Shown here: in pieces, positions 35,776-47,181 of the stretch | Numbering within the stretch: position 1 is the first letter of the stretch | Layout of the letters: each line of letters begins with the position of its first letter | Source: Craterostigma plantagineum | Taxonomy: Eukaryota; Streptophyta; Magnoliopsida; Lamiales; Linderniaceae | NCBI GenBank assembly: GCA_027422505.1 | Contig: JAPQWV010000126.1 | Coordinates: 1,405,001 to 1,469,000 of the forward strand | Direction: 5' to 3' | Length of the DNA stretch: 64,000 bases | Notes under the pieces: generated by a model | Told to the model about the DNA's origin: nothing | Database searches by the model: none | The model's input: only the letters and a program-made list of their open reading frames with translations | Position numbers and translations under genes: made by a program

Positions 35776-38700
35776 ATGTCTCGAATCGACGGAGATTTCG
35801 ATTCGGTTTTTCAAGACCTTCGTGTTAGGCGTGTTCGGATAATACGAGCAATAACAACGGCGAATAACCAACGACGAAAGCAAAAATAACACGCCAACTT
35901 TTTACGTGGAAAACCCGAAACGGGAAAAACCACGGGATCGCTCTCCCGATCCAAGGAAACGTCCACTATAACCAAGTTCGACGGGTACAATGGACAACAC
36001 CTCTCGAGAACGTCTCGAGGTAATAACAGCCCAACAACACACCGAAAAATACTACGCCGACAAGAGATCACGCTACGTCGAGTTACAAACTCGGTACACC
36101 AACAAACGTCGAGCTACAAGCTCGGATATACGAAGAAAGGGTTCAAGCCGATTACCACCAAACTGTGACGAACCGACCAATCTGACCCGGTAGATATGTA
36201 GATCACGTCGAGGTGACTCTCCTCCCGAAGTTTGGACGAAATCGGGGCAACGGATCGTCCGGATCGAATTTTTCTTCCTCTTTTCTTTTTCTCCCTTTTT
36301 TCTTTCTTTTCTCTCCTTTTCTCTTTTCCTCGCGTCTGTTCGTTCGTGTGTGTTGTGTATGTTCTATTTTTTTTTTTTTTTTTATATATAATACTATATA
36401 CATGCAAATGGGCCACCCAATATGGGCCGGACCCAATAAACTCCCCCTCCGGCTCATACGGTGGGCTCAAGCAAGCCCGCTTTCTGCCGACAGGTCTTGA
36501 GCTTCTCCTTCGGCAAAATCTTCGTCAACATATCTGATCCGTTCTCGCTCGTGTGTACCTTCGCCAAATACAACTGCTTCGACTCGAGCACATCTCGAAC
36601 CCAATGGTATCTGACGTCGATATGCTTGGATCTCGAATGGAATGACGAGTTCTTGGAGAGGTGGATAGCACTCTGACTATCGCTGTAGACGACATACTTG
36701 TCCTGTCGTAGACCAAGTTCTTCGAGAAACTTCTTCATCCACAAAGCTTCCTTGCAACCCTCCGTGATTGCAATGTACTCAGCTTCTGTGGTGGATAGCG
36801 CAACGCACTTCTGCAGCTTCGATTGCCACGACACAGCTCCCCCTGCAAAAGTCATCAAAAAACCTGAAATAGATTTTCTGGAATCAGTATCACCTGCCAT
36901 GTCTGAATCGGTATATCCAACTAGCATAGGCTCTCCGCTGCCAAAGCACAAACACGTCTTGGAAGTGCCTCTGAGATATCTCAATATCCACTTTACGGCT
37001 TCCCAGTGCTCTTTTCCCGGATTAGAGAGAAAACGGCTAACGACACCAACGGCATGAGCAATATCGGGTCGAGTACAAACCATGGCATACATCAAACTAC
37101 CGACCGCAGACTGGTAAGGAACTCTGCTCATATCGGCCTTTTCTTCCTCACTTTTCGGGCATTTCTCAGATGACAACTTGAAATGACCTGCAAGTGGAGA
37201 ACAAACCACCTTGGCTTTACTCATGTGAAATCTCTCGAGAACTTTCTCAATGTAGTCTTCTTGAGATAACCATAACTTTCGATTTTTCCTATCACGAGAA
37301 ATCTTCATGCCGAGAATTTTCTTCGCCGCTCCCAAGTCCTTCATTGCAAAAGACTTGCTCAACTCTCTCTTCTACGCCGCAATCTTGCTAGTATCATGGC
37401 CTATAATCAACATGTCGTCAACGTACAAGAGAAGAATAATAAAGTCGTCATCGGAGTACCTCTTGACGAATACACAATGATCCGAAGAGGTTCTGGTGTA
37501 CCCGTGACTGGTCATAAAGGAGTCAAACTTCTTGTACCATTGACGTGGAGCTTGTTTCAAGCCGTACAGACTTTTCTTCAACTTGCAAACAAGCTGCTCT
37601 TTTCCCTTGACTTTGAATCCCTCGGGCTGCTCCATGTAAATGTCTTCTTCAAGGTCACCATGAAGAAATGCAGTCTTCACGTCAAGTTGCTCAATCTCCA
37701 AGTTCAAGCGCGCCGCCAAACCAAGAGCAACTCGGATCGAGGACATCTTCACCACCGGTGAGAATATATCATCAAAGTCAATCCCTTTCTTCTGACCGAA
37801 ACCTTTCACGACCAACCGAGCTTTGTACCGTGGTCGAGAACTATTTTCTTCATTTTTCAGTCGATAAACCCATCGATTCTTGAGAGCTTTCTTTCCTCGA
37901 GGTAGCTCTACCAAATCGTAAGTGTTATTATCATAGAGGGATCGCATCTCTTCCACCATAGCTTTCATCCACTCATTCTTGTCGTCAACAGAAATTGCGT
38001 CTTGGTAATCCTCAGGTTCTCCCCCATCTGTTAGCATCACGTACTCATCTGAAGAATACCTCGTGGATGAACGATGCTCCCTAGCAGATCTTCTCAACTG
38101 AGGTTCAACCGAAGGCTCTTCGACAGCTTCATCAATAGGTTCCGCTGGCTCAACATCAACATCGCCTATAGGATTTTCATCGTTGTTGACACCGCTAGAT
38201 TCTGGAACGTCTCCCCCTTGATCAGGATATGCTACACGTACAGGAGGTGGATCTAAATAAGGTAGATCACCGCTGGACTTCTTAGGCGACTTCTCGGACT
38301 GAATGTCTCGTATGCACTGGTCTTCAATAAACACAGCATCGCGGCTTCTGATAAGCTTCTTCTGCACGGGGTCGTAAAATCTGTACCCAAACTCATCAAG
38401 GCCATAACCGATGAACACACATGGTCTGGTCTTCACATCAAGCTTCGATCGCTCGTCTTTCGGGATGTGAACAAAGGCCTTGCACCCAAACACGCGCAGG
38501 TGGTCATACGAGACTTCCTTTCCCGACCAAATCTTGTCTGGTACCTCAAATCTCAAAGGAACACAAGGTGTGAGATTTAAGACATGAACAACGGTATTTA
38601 ACGCCTCACCCCAGAAAGAATTCGGCAGCTGTGACTGCGATAGCAAACATCTCACTCTCTCGATCAGTGTTCTGTTCATCCTCTCAGCTAGGCCATTTAA

Positions 38701-41700
38701 CTGAGGTGTCTTTGGAGTCGTCTTTTGATGTCGAATACCGTATTTCTTGCAATACTCATCAAAAGGACCACAATATTCCCCTCCGTTGTCCGTCCGAATA
38801 CACTTGAGCTTTTTGTTGGTCTGTCTCTCCACCAAAGCGTGAAACTGCTTGAAAACATCTAGCACTTGATCCTTGGACTTCAGCGTATAAGCCCAGGTCT
38901 TCCTCGAATGGTCATCTACAAAAGTAACAAAATACACAGCACCACCAAGTGTTCTTGTTTTCATAGGACCACAAACATCGGAGTGAATTAGATCGAGTAT
39001 ACCTGATTTCGGCGAGTGAGTGATGTTCTTGAATGCGACTCGGGTCTGCTTCCCAGCCAAGCAATGATCACATCTTCGTAACGAAGGATTCTTCACGCCA
39101 GATAGAAGATTCTTCTTGGCTAGTATCATCAGTCCCTTTTCGCTCATGTGGCTGAGTCGATTATGCCAAAGCTCCGTCGCGCCACCATCGTCGATTGCAT
39201 TCACGGTAGAATCTGCAATCTTCGCTTGCGTCACATATAGCTGAGATGACGTCTTCTCACCTTTCGCTACGATCAAGGAGCCTTTAGTAAGCTTCCATTT
39301 TCCATCTCCAAAGTGGCTGTGGAAACCTTCATCGTCTAGCTTCCCTGTGGACATCAAACTCATGCGAAGCTCTGGAACATGCTTCACGGCCTTCAAAATC
39401 AATGTATTGCCGTTCTCCGTCTGCAAGCGCACGTCGCCGATACCGATGGCTCTAGCAACGCCATCGTCTCCCATAATAACTCGTCCAAAATCACCAGAGG
39501 TATATGAGGCAAAGAAATCCCGCCGCGGTGTAGCATGTATCGTAGCACCGCTATCGATCACCCAACTAGTCTCATGACTAGCTAGATTAACAGCATCGTC
39601 GTCGCGCAAAACAAAGAAATCTGCCGTGACTGCGGTTACCTTGTCAACTTTATCAGCATCTGTCGTCTGATGATCTTGACCCTTCGCATTCTTGTTCTCT
39701 CTCAGGAACTTTCGGCAAACTCTTTTAATGTGCCCCTTCTTGCCACAATAATGACACTCAATGTTGGCATACTTTCCCGACTTGCTCTTACTTCTGTTGC
39801 GATCACCTGGACCTCGACTCTTGCTCCTCCCCCTGTTCTCTGTGACTAGGACATCGGACTGTGAAGAAGAACCCTGCGACTTTCTTCTCATCTCTTCATT
39901 GAGCACGCTGCTCTTCACCAATTCCATCGAACAAATGCCATTTGGAGCCGAATTAGATAATGACATTCTGAATGTCTCCCACGAGTCTGGTAACGTACCA
40001 AGAAGCCACAAACCCTGCACTTCGTCGTCGAACTTGATTCCCATTCCAGATAGCTGATTAATAATTCCTTGGAATATATTCAAGTGATCAGATATGTTGC
40101 TCCCTTCTTGATACTTCAAACTCATCATCTGCTTTATCAGAAAAAGTTTGTTGTTCCCCGTCTTTCGAGCGTATAACTGCTCAAGCTTGCTCCATAAGGT
40201 CCTGGCATGTTTCTCGTCGCTTATGTGATTGAGAACATTATCGTCGACCCACTGTCGAATAAAGCCGCAAACTTGGCGATGAATCAATTCCCACTCCTTG
40301 TCGCTTTTATCAGTCGGCTTCTCCAAATCGAACACCGGCGAATAATAATCTTTTACGTATAAAAGATCCTCCATCTTCCCTTTCCAAATATGATAGTTCG
40401 ATCCGTTCAACATAACCATCCGACTAGTATTGCCCTCCATGACTTCGAACACAACAGCGCGATTCAACCTCGCTCTGATACCACTTTGTAAGGCGTGTTC
40501 GGATAATACGAGCAATAACAACGGCGAATAACCAACGACGAAAGCAAAAATAACACGCCAACTTTTTACGTGGAAAACCCGAAACGGGAAAAACCACGGG
40601 ATCGCTCTCCCGATCCAAGGAAACGTCCACTATAACCAAGTTCGACGGGTACAATGGACAACACTCTCGAGAACGTCTCGAGGTAATAACAGCCCAACAA
40701 CACACCGAAAAATACTACGCCGACAAGAGATCACGCTACGTCGAGTTACAAACTCGGTACACCAACAAACGTCGAGCTACAAGCTCGGATATACGAAGAA
40801 AGGGTTCAAGCCGATTACCACCAAACTGTGACGAACCGACCAATCTGACCCGGTAGATATGTAGATCACGTCGAGGTGACTCTCCTCCCGAAGTTTGGAC
40901 GAAATCGGGGCAACGGATCGTCCGGATCGAATTTTTCTTCCTCTTTTCTTTTCTCCCTTTTTTCTTTCTTTTCTCTCCTTTTCTCTTTCCTCGCGTCTGT
41001 TCGTTCGTGTGTGTTGTGTATGTTCTATTTTTTTTTTTTTTATATATAATACTATATACATGCAAATGGGCCACCCAATATGGGCCGGACCCAATACTTC
41101 GCGAGGTAGATTGCGTCGATTTTTGTCCGAAATGACGCGTATTTTGATAAATGCATGGAAACCCATGCGTTTGTTAGTTTCTTTTTCTATACTAACGGAG
41201 TCATGGTATTTTAGCATGCTGTGTGAAGAAAAAATCTACGCCTGCCGTGAGTGGTGTTGTTTTTGTGTTTTTTTGGATGTATCGTCTTGATTCAGGCTGC
41301 TGTTCTGTGCTGCATGGATTTAGTTTAGTTTCTCAATTTGATAGTTTCCGTGATTTAGAATGTTGAGTTATGGTATTGGGATTGATTCGTGGAATTTGTG
41401 ATCATTTCACGTTCAAGTACGTGGTCTGATTGGCATTGGGTAAATGATGGCAGAAAGTTTGCCGATTTAGTATTTTTCTCTAATGACTTTGGATTGTACA
41501 CTGCAATTTACCATCTCTGAAAATTATGCTTCCTGGAATGGAATCTTGTGATCAAAACTTTTTTCTTTTTTTACGTCAGTTGTGGATCTTGGAATGAGGA
41601 TTCTGTTGTCTTCTGCTTCAATTCAATTCATTGTTCTCCTTAAAAAATCATATTTTAAGAATTCTTTCTGCAGGTCCTGAAGCCTCAAGCTGTTTCTTCC

Positions 41701-44700
41701 TCCACAAGCTGCCTGCCTCAGGAAATGGAAAAACTGAATTTCACTGATACTTATTCTGATAATTATGCTGACGATGTCGAGGCTGAATTGAATTTGTACT
41801 TCCACAACATGTTTTCTGGCCAGCTGAGAATTGATACTATGGTTAAAATGCTTGCGCGCTTCAAGCAGTCTTCAGAGAAGAGGTTGAATCTATGTTCTTT
41901 TCTCAATCTTTCTTCCTTTTTGCATTTGGTGTATGGTTTTTTTATACCATCGGTTTTGGGCACATTTAGTGGTCAACCTTCACAATTCAATTTGGTTTGA
42001 GTTTTATTCTTTACCTATGGCTATTATTCATTCATCAGATTCTTTGGGTGTTTGTTTTCAAGATTAATATTCCCCCTTTAATCTGAAAATACTGCTGAGT
42101 TAAAAAGTGTTGGTTTTCATATCTACTGATGAGGTTCTTATGATAGTTCTGATTTGTTTTAGTTTGAGATCACTAGATGAAACAGAGATACTGTATCATA
42201 TCGTTGAAACAGAGATACTGTATCTAAGTATGGGGATAATCTCGTCCTCCGTGTGTATCTGTGGTTGGTTAAAATTTGTTGCCCACCAGATCCTGGTGAT
42301 TAAATTCATACCAGCAGTATCACCTATAGAAATTTATAATTTCTTTACAGGGACCAAAGTCTTTTTAAGCGCATTCTTGCTACTATGTTTGAGGAATTCA
42401 AGTTTTTCTCGAAGTACCCTGACATGCAGCTTAAAATTGCTGCCTCTGTTCTTGGTGAGATCTTATTTTTAAGATTTTGGCATCCATCATGCTTTTATTC
42501 ACCTCTATGCTGTATGATTTTTATTGTATTATTGAGATTTGATATATGTTGATGTACACTGCTGCGTCCCTGTCTTATTTGAACCTCCGACTTTGTAGCT
42601 TTTGTAGCTAAACTGAGACATTTCTGTGTAGTTTCAGGTGAAGTCATGCAATATTGTGAGACGCCAAACTTTTCGGCTTAGCTAATGACATATGTCCTTT
42701 CTTTGATATGTTCGCTAAAATTTTGCCTTTACTGCGTAAACTAATTGTTTCTACCTTCAGGATCACTGATCAAGCACCAACTGGTTAATCAGCTCATGTT
42801 AGGCATTTGTTTGCGAGGTGTTTTAGATGCTTTAGCGAAACCTGCAGATTCAAAAGTCCGTATCATCTCCGCTTCTTATTATTTTTCATGTCTTTCGAGT
42901 TTTTCTGAATGATAACCAATCTTGCTGGTGTTCAGATGTTTGGCTTTGGGATTATGGCGTTAGAGCAGTTTGTTGAGCGTATAATGGAGTGGCCACAATA
43001 CTGCAATCATATTTTGCAAATATCTCATTTACGAGCCACCCATCCAGATCTTATCAAGTCTATTGAGGGTGCATTGAAGAAAATTTCAGCGGCAGTTGCA
43101 GAAATTGATGCTGTTCATCAGAATGCTCTCGTCGAATCATCTGCCAGTGCCATGTCTACGGAGGTAATGTCTTGATTTTTCTTAAGAAGTCCTCAGCCAC
43201 AATAGTTGCATGTCACTAGTCAACTTATTTTTTATTTTCTAATGTGATTGTTTAATAGTTGTATGCCTCAACATCTATTGATATTACGGCCAGCATAATC
43301 TTGCCTAGTAGAGAAGCATCAAACCGTTGATCGGTTAGAATTTCCTTCTTCGTTAAAAGCATCGATCATGTATATAGTCTGAATTTATATTCTGGGATTT
43401 GGAAGTATGAAAATTTGCCACCAATTCCACCGTTCATAGATTTTATGTGTCCCTCCAATTTTCCCAATTTTTGCTTTCGTAACATGTTATGATGTTTCAC
43501 TTTTCAAACAGGCTCCAGAGTCAGAAATTCAGGATAGCATATCATTCATAATGAACAATCTATCTCAGAACAATATTGATGACAAGGCCAAACAGTTCAT
43601 TGGAATCATGAAAGAACATTACTATCCCTGGTTTGCTCGGTACATCGTCGTGAGAAGGTGGGAAGTTAACTTTATTTCAAGAACTTCATAAGCATTGTCT
43701 TGAAAAAAATTTCCTTACTTCAGTTACATCTCTATAATGCAATAGTGTTGGATAAGCAGTTGGAATTAAGGCAAAACAAAATTGTGCCTGATTTCAACTT
43801 CTTCTTTTGTCTCAATTTACAGGATCAGCATGGAGACAAATTTTCATGATTTGTATTTGAGTTTCCTCGATAAAGTCGATCTGAAGCCACTGAACAAGGA
43901 GATTGTTGATGCCACATACAAGAGCTGCAAAGTCTGCTTATGCGAACTACTTATCTCATTGATATGGAATCTGGTGTTTATAATTTATACCTTCTGCTGT
44001 TGCAGGCCCTTTTAAAATCTGTCTTCATAAAGTCTGGTGTGGAAGAACGTATGATGCTAAAGAGTTTGGGAAGCTGGCTTGGGAAAATTACTATCGGCAA
44101 AAATCACTTTCTAACAGCACGAGAGATCGATCCAAAATCTCTGCTTATAGAGGTTTGCTACCTATCTATATCTTCTTCCGTAAGCAGCAATCTGAATCAG
44201 CTAGGCATCATTGCATTGTTTGTTAACATTTGCAGGCCTATGAGAAAGGGCGTATGATTGTTATAATTCCTTTTATCTCAAAGGTAAGATGATGATTTTG
44301 TGATCCCCAATACACAATTTAGCTTGCGTTAGCCTGAACTCCGTGCTCTTTTCAGATTTTGCAGTCATGTTCAAACAGTATAGCATTTCGACCTCCTAAT
44401 CCTTGGACAGTTGGTATTCTGAAATTGCTGGCGGAGATTTATGACATGCCGAACTTGAAGATGGATCTTCAGTTTGAGATTAATGTAATAATTCTTTGCA
44501 TGCTATCTTGCAAATATTTCTCTACGTATGAATGTGTCGGCCTTAATATGAGATCGCTATCAGGGTCTCTTCAGGGACCTCGGATTGGACCTGAAGGAGT
44601 TTACGCCGGACTCTCTTCTCAAGGACAAAGTCCGAGAAGTCACAGGTAATACTGATTTCGTCCACGACGACTATGGATCTTCTCGGCCACAAGAGGTAAT

Positions 44701-46963
44701 ATCAACACAAAGTAAAGATAAATTATGTGTGATTTTAAAGGCGATGGCTTCTGATTTTTTTTTCCCCGTATTCTTGCTTATCATTGCTTTCATGAGATTT
44801 TGCCTGACTAATGTTTTGCCTACTTTTGAACAGGATCCAGAATCAGAAATTCGGAATGAGATGTCATCAATATTAAATAGTCTATCTCCAAAGAATATTG
44901 ATGATAAAGCTAAAGAATTCATTCGAATCGCGAAAGCGCAAAACTATCCTTGCTTTGCTCAGTTTATTGTGAAAAGGTGAGAATTTTCTTCTGTTTAAAA
45001 AAAAAAATGATGAGTTATGTAAAAAGAGAATTGCTCCTAAAGCCGACGCCGTCTCTACAATGCGAGGTGTCAGAAGTAACGAGTGGACTGATAATTAAGA
45101 TAAGGAAAAGCGACTGATTTCTTGTTGTTTTTGTGTCTTAATTTTACAGGATCAGCATCGAGACAAATCTTCATGATTTGTACTTGAAGTTCCTCGATAG
45201 AGTCAATCAGATACCACTGAATAGAGAGATTTTTAATGCCACGTATGAGAACTGCAAGGTTTGTTCACACGAACTCCGCTTCCCTACAGCCAAGGAATCT
45301 ATCGTTTATAATGTAACCTTCTTTTTAGGTCCTCTTAAAATCTGACCTTATAAGGTCTAGCGTGGTAGTACGTTGGAAGCTGAAAAATTTGGGAAGCTGG
45401 CTTGGGAAGATCGCAATTGGCAATAATCAAGTTCTGAGGATTGATTTGAAATCTCTGATTGTAGAGGTCTTTTCCTGTGCCTTGACATGTTTTGGATAAA
45501 TCTTTGCTTTTCCATCGCCTTCGTTCTTCATCAGCTGATCCGTTATCCATTGCAGGCATATGAGAAAGGGCTTATGAGTGCTATTATTCCTTTCATCTCA
45601 AAGGTTAGAATACGATTTGTGATTCACCAATACTCACTTTGCAATGTGTTGACTCTGTTTGTACTTCACTCAGATTTTAGAGTCATGTTCCAAAGGTGCA
45701 TATCAACCTCCTAATACTTGGACAGTTGGTATTCTTGGATTGTTTGCGGAAATTTATGGCATGCCAAACTTGAAGATGAATCTTAAGATTGAGATTGAGG
45801 TAATCCTTCTGCACGTTGTCCGGCCATTTCCTACGAGCTTAAAAAGCTGTAGTACGATGGCTTCATTTTTTGTTTGTTCACTCTCAGGTCTTGTTCAAGA
45901 ATCTGGGAGTCAACCTTAAGGATATTCCATTGACCTATCTTTTCAAGAATAAAGCCCCAAAAGTCGAAGGTAATCCTGATTTCTCCCGTAAGGACTGTGG
46001 ATCTCCTCAGCCGAAAGTAATGATATGCAAACTAAGTAAAGTCGAGGTACGTCGGTTATTATGCTTGCTCTTCATTGTGCCTGGTAAAATATTTCACTCG
46101 ATCTCTAACATTGATATCTGTCCAGGCGAACATCGAAAGACTAGTTGTTATCAATAAGAGTCTTTGGGCTTATGGTCTAGACTTGCCTCTTCAGTGGTCT
46201 GCACCAGATCTTGAACTTCGTTTTAACTTTCTTATTAACTTCATATAAAAAAAAAATTTCTGTTTCATCCTCTTTGTACAGGGTACTTCCTATGGCAATG
46301 AACAGAGCTGTCAATGCCATGTTGGCAAATATCGTGCCTCGAAGCGTTAACATTGCAACTCAGACGACTAAGGAACTCATTCTAAAGGTGGTCTTTCTTA
46401 CTACAGTTCATTACAAATGTTTGTTTATATTGCAACATGGTTGATGAATAATTTATCATTATATGGCAGGACTATTCGATGGAATCCGATGAAACCCTAA
46501 TGTGCGATGCTGCGTATTCGATGGTTGCAAGATTGGCAAGTTCCCACGCCAACGTAACCTCCAAGGTGGGAATGCGCTTAAATCTTAATCGTTCTGTTGC
46601 CTTCTTTCTATCCCGAGGATATTTGTTATGATCGCTTAACTTTCACGTGTTTCCAGGAGCCATTGCGCTCGTGTTTATCGAGCTTGATTGGGACTTCGCT
46701 TTCACGTCTGGGCTCAAACCCATCTGATCGCAAAATACTCGAACAAGCGGCCCAACTCGTGACAATGGAAAATCTTGATCTTGCTTCTGCATTGATCGAA
46801 CAAGCTGCTACCGAGCAGGTTTTCAGTTTTCTTCGTTGAATCTCAACATTGAATGAGTTTTTTAATTCTTTGTTTTGAAATGGTTATCTGATTTTGGTTA
46901 CAGGCAGTTCAAGCCATAGATGGAGAGATTGCTCGTACCTTATATTACCAAAACTCAAACTGA
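35776..46963 (+). CDS. NOT1-like mini-scaffold with two tandem MIF4G domains; exon 1 split by Copia
   Basis: Exon 1 is 35776-35822 plus 41102-41105, split by a Copia element. Exons 2-22 are 41674-41882, 42351-42454, 42761-42855, 42936-43163, 43512-43657, 43823-43931, 44006-44152, 44236-44283, 44356-44484, 44564-44695, 44834-44976, 45150-45258, 45329-45466, 45556-45603, 45674-45799, 45888-46016, 46126-46193, 46282-46387, 46470-46565, 46657-46818 and 46904-46963. All join in frame; without the insertion the protein is about 860 residues. In order it has the NOT1 TTP-binding region ([22 protein letters not shown]), a CAF1-binding MIF4G, a second MIF4G, and the DUF3819/CNOT9-binding region ([20 protein letters not shown]). 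The NOT1 N-terminal HEAT region and C-terminal NOT2/3-binding domain are missing. Full NOT1 scaffolds the CCR4-NOT deadenylase. This form could bind CAF1 twice and CNOT9 but not NOT2/3 (inference). The insertion after codon 15 probably disables the normal start; ATG 41725 is a possible rescue. Confidence 0.88.
35823..36438 (-). repeat. 3' LTR of the Copia element
   Basis: 616 bp. On the + strand it runs from TGTTAGGCG to CCCAATA. It differs from the other LTR at the fourth base (T versus A), by an extra C near 36001, and in T-run lengths (for example 36367-36383). Confidence 0.92.
36454..40440 (-). CDS. Copia gag-pol polyprotein with one internal stop codon
   Basis: A single frame of about 1,329 codons, starting at the Met at 40440 (MEGNTSRM). 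It is interrupted only by one TAG at 37374-37372, about codon 1023. Domains in order: gag with the CCHC knuckle [14 protein letters not shown]; aspartic protease with DSGA; integrase with its HHCC zinc region and DDE core including RTDNGGEY; reverse transcriptase with YVDDM; and RNase H with DSQSAIHL. This protease-integrase-RT order is diagnostic of Ty1/Copia. An in-frame ATG further upstream (40521) lies inside the LTR and is unlikely to be the start. The stop falls within the reverse transcriptase, shortly after YVDD, so this copy is probably not autonomous unless the stop is a sequence error or is suppressed. Otherwise the frame is intact. Confidence 0.92.
40487..41096 (-). repeat. 5' LTR of the Copia element
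   Basis: 610 bp. On the + strand it runs from TGTAAGGCG to CCCAATA. It is flanked inward by the tRNA-Met-type primer-binding site and outward by target duplication CTTCG. Confidence 0.92.
42179..42224 (+). repeat. 26-bp tandem repeat in NOT1-like intron 2
   Basis: GAAACAGAGATACTGTATC occurs at 42179-42197 and again about 26 bp later. Non-coding and minor. Confidence 0.8.
43512..44695 (+). repeat. MIF4G module A of the NOT1-like gene (exons 6-11)
   Basis: Six exons of 146, 109, 147, 48, 129 and 132 nt encode one CAF1-binding MIF4G-like domain. It starts [20 protein letters not shown] and includes [18 protein letters not shown] and [20 protein letters not shown]. Module B (44834-46016) has the same six-exon architecture and phases. 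Confidence 0.88.
44834..46016 (+). repeat. MIF4G module B of the NOT1-like gene (exons 12-17)
   Basis: Six exons of 143, 109, 138, 48, 126 and 129 nt, parallel to module A in order, phase and nearly in length. The encoded domain starts [20 protein letters not shown] and contains [18 protein letters not shown] and [19 protein letters not shown]. The first 46 aligned residues are roughly 60% identical to module A by eye. Module B has lost a few residues around the segment that reads [12 protein letters not shown] in A (VLRIDLKSL in B). Confidence 0.88.
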
Positions 46964-47181
46964 TGATGATTCTTTTTCGCTAAGGATTTTTAGTTAGAAC
47001 AAGAGAAAACCTCAGTCTGAGTTAGTTCTTTTTTCTTAATAATGTTGTCAGATGGTAAAACTGATGGTCTTTCTAGTCCGACAAAGGAAAATAGCCGTTA
47101 CAAAACTCAGGAAAAAACAGCTAATGGCCAAGTTTTGGTTTTGCGTTTATTTTTTATTCACTACTACCATGTTATTTACTA

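Larger units (their letters stand above)
35823..41096 (-). mobile_element. Ty1/Copia LTR retrotransposon, 5.27 kb, in NOT1-like exon 1
   Basis: Two LTRs (41096-40487 as 5' LTR, 36438-35823 as 3' LTR, read on the minus strand) flank a gag-pol region. A 5-bp target duplication, CTTCG, sits at 35818-35822 and 41097-41101. The primer-binding site TGGTATCAGAGC (initiator tRNA-Met type) is at 40483-40472, three bases from the 5' LTR. A polypurine tract, GGAGGGGGAGTT, is at 36450-36439. The LTRs are 610 and 616 bp and differ mainly by homopolymer-length indels and one substitution, so the insertion is young. On its own strand each LTR begins TATTGG and ends TAACA or TTACA, the non-canonical TA..CA type. 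It lies antisense to the host gene. Confidence 0.95.

Noticed and set aside
40441..40521. Upstream ATG at 40521 as the start of the Copia polyprotein
   Set aside because: It lies within the 5' LTR and the frame crosses the primer-binding site. The Met at 40440 begins recognisable gag sequence.
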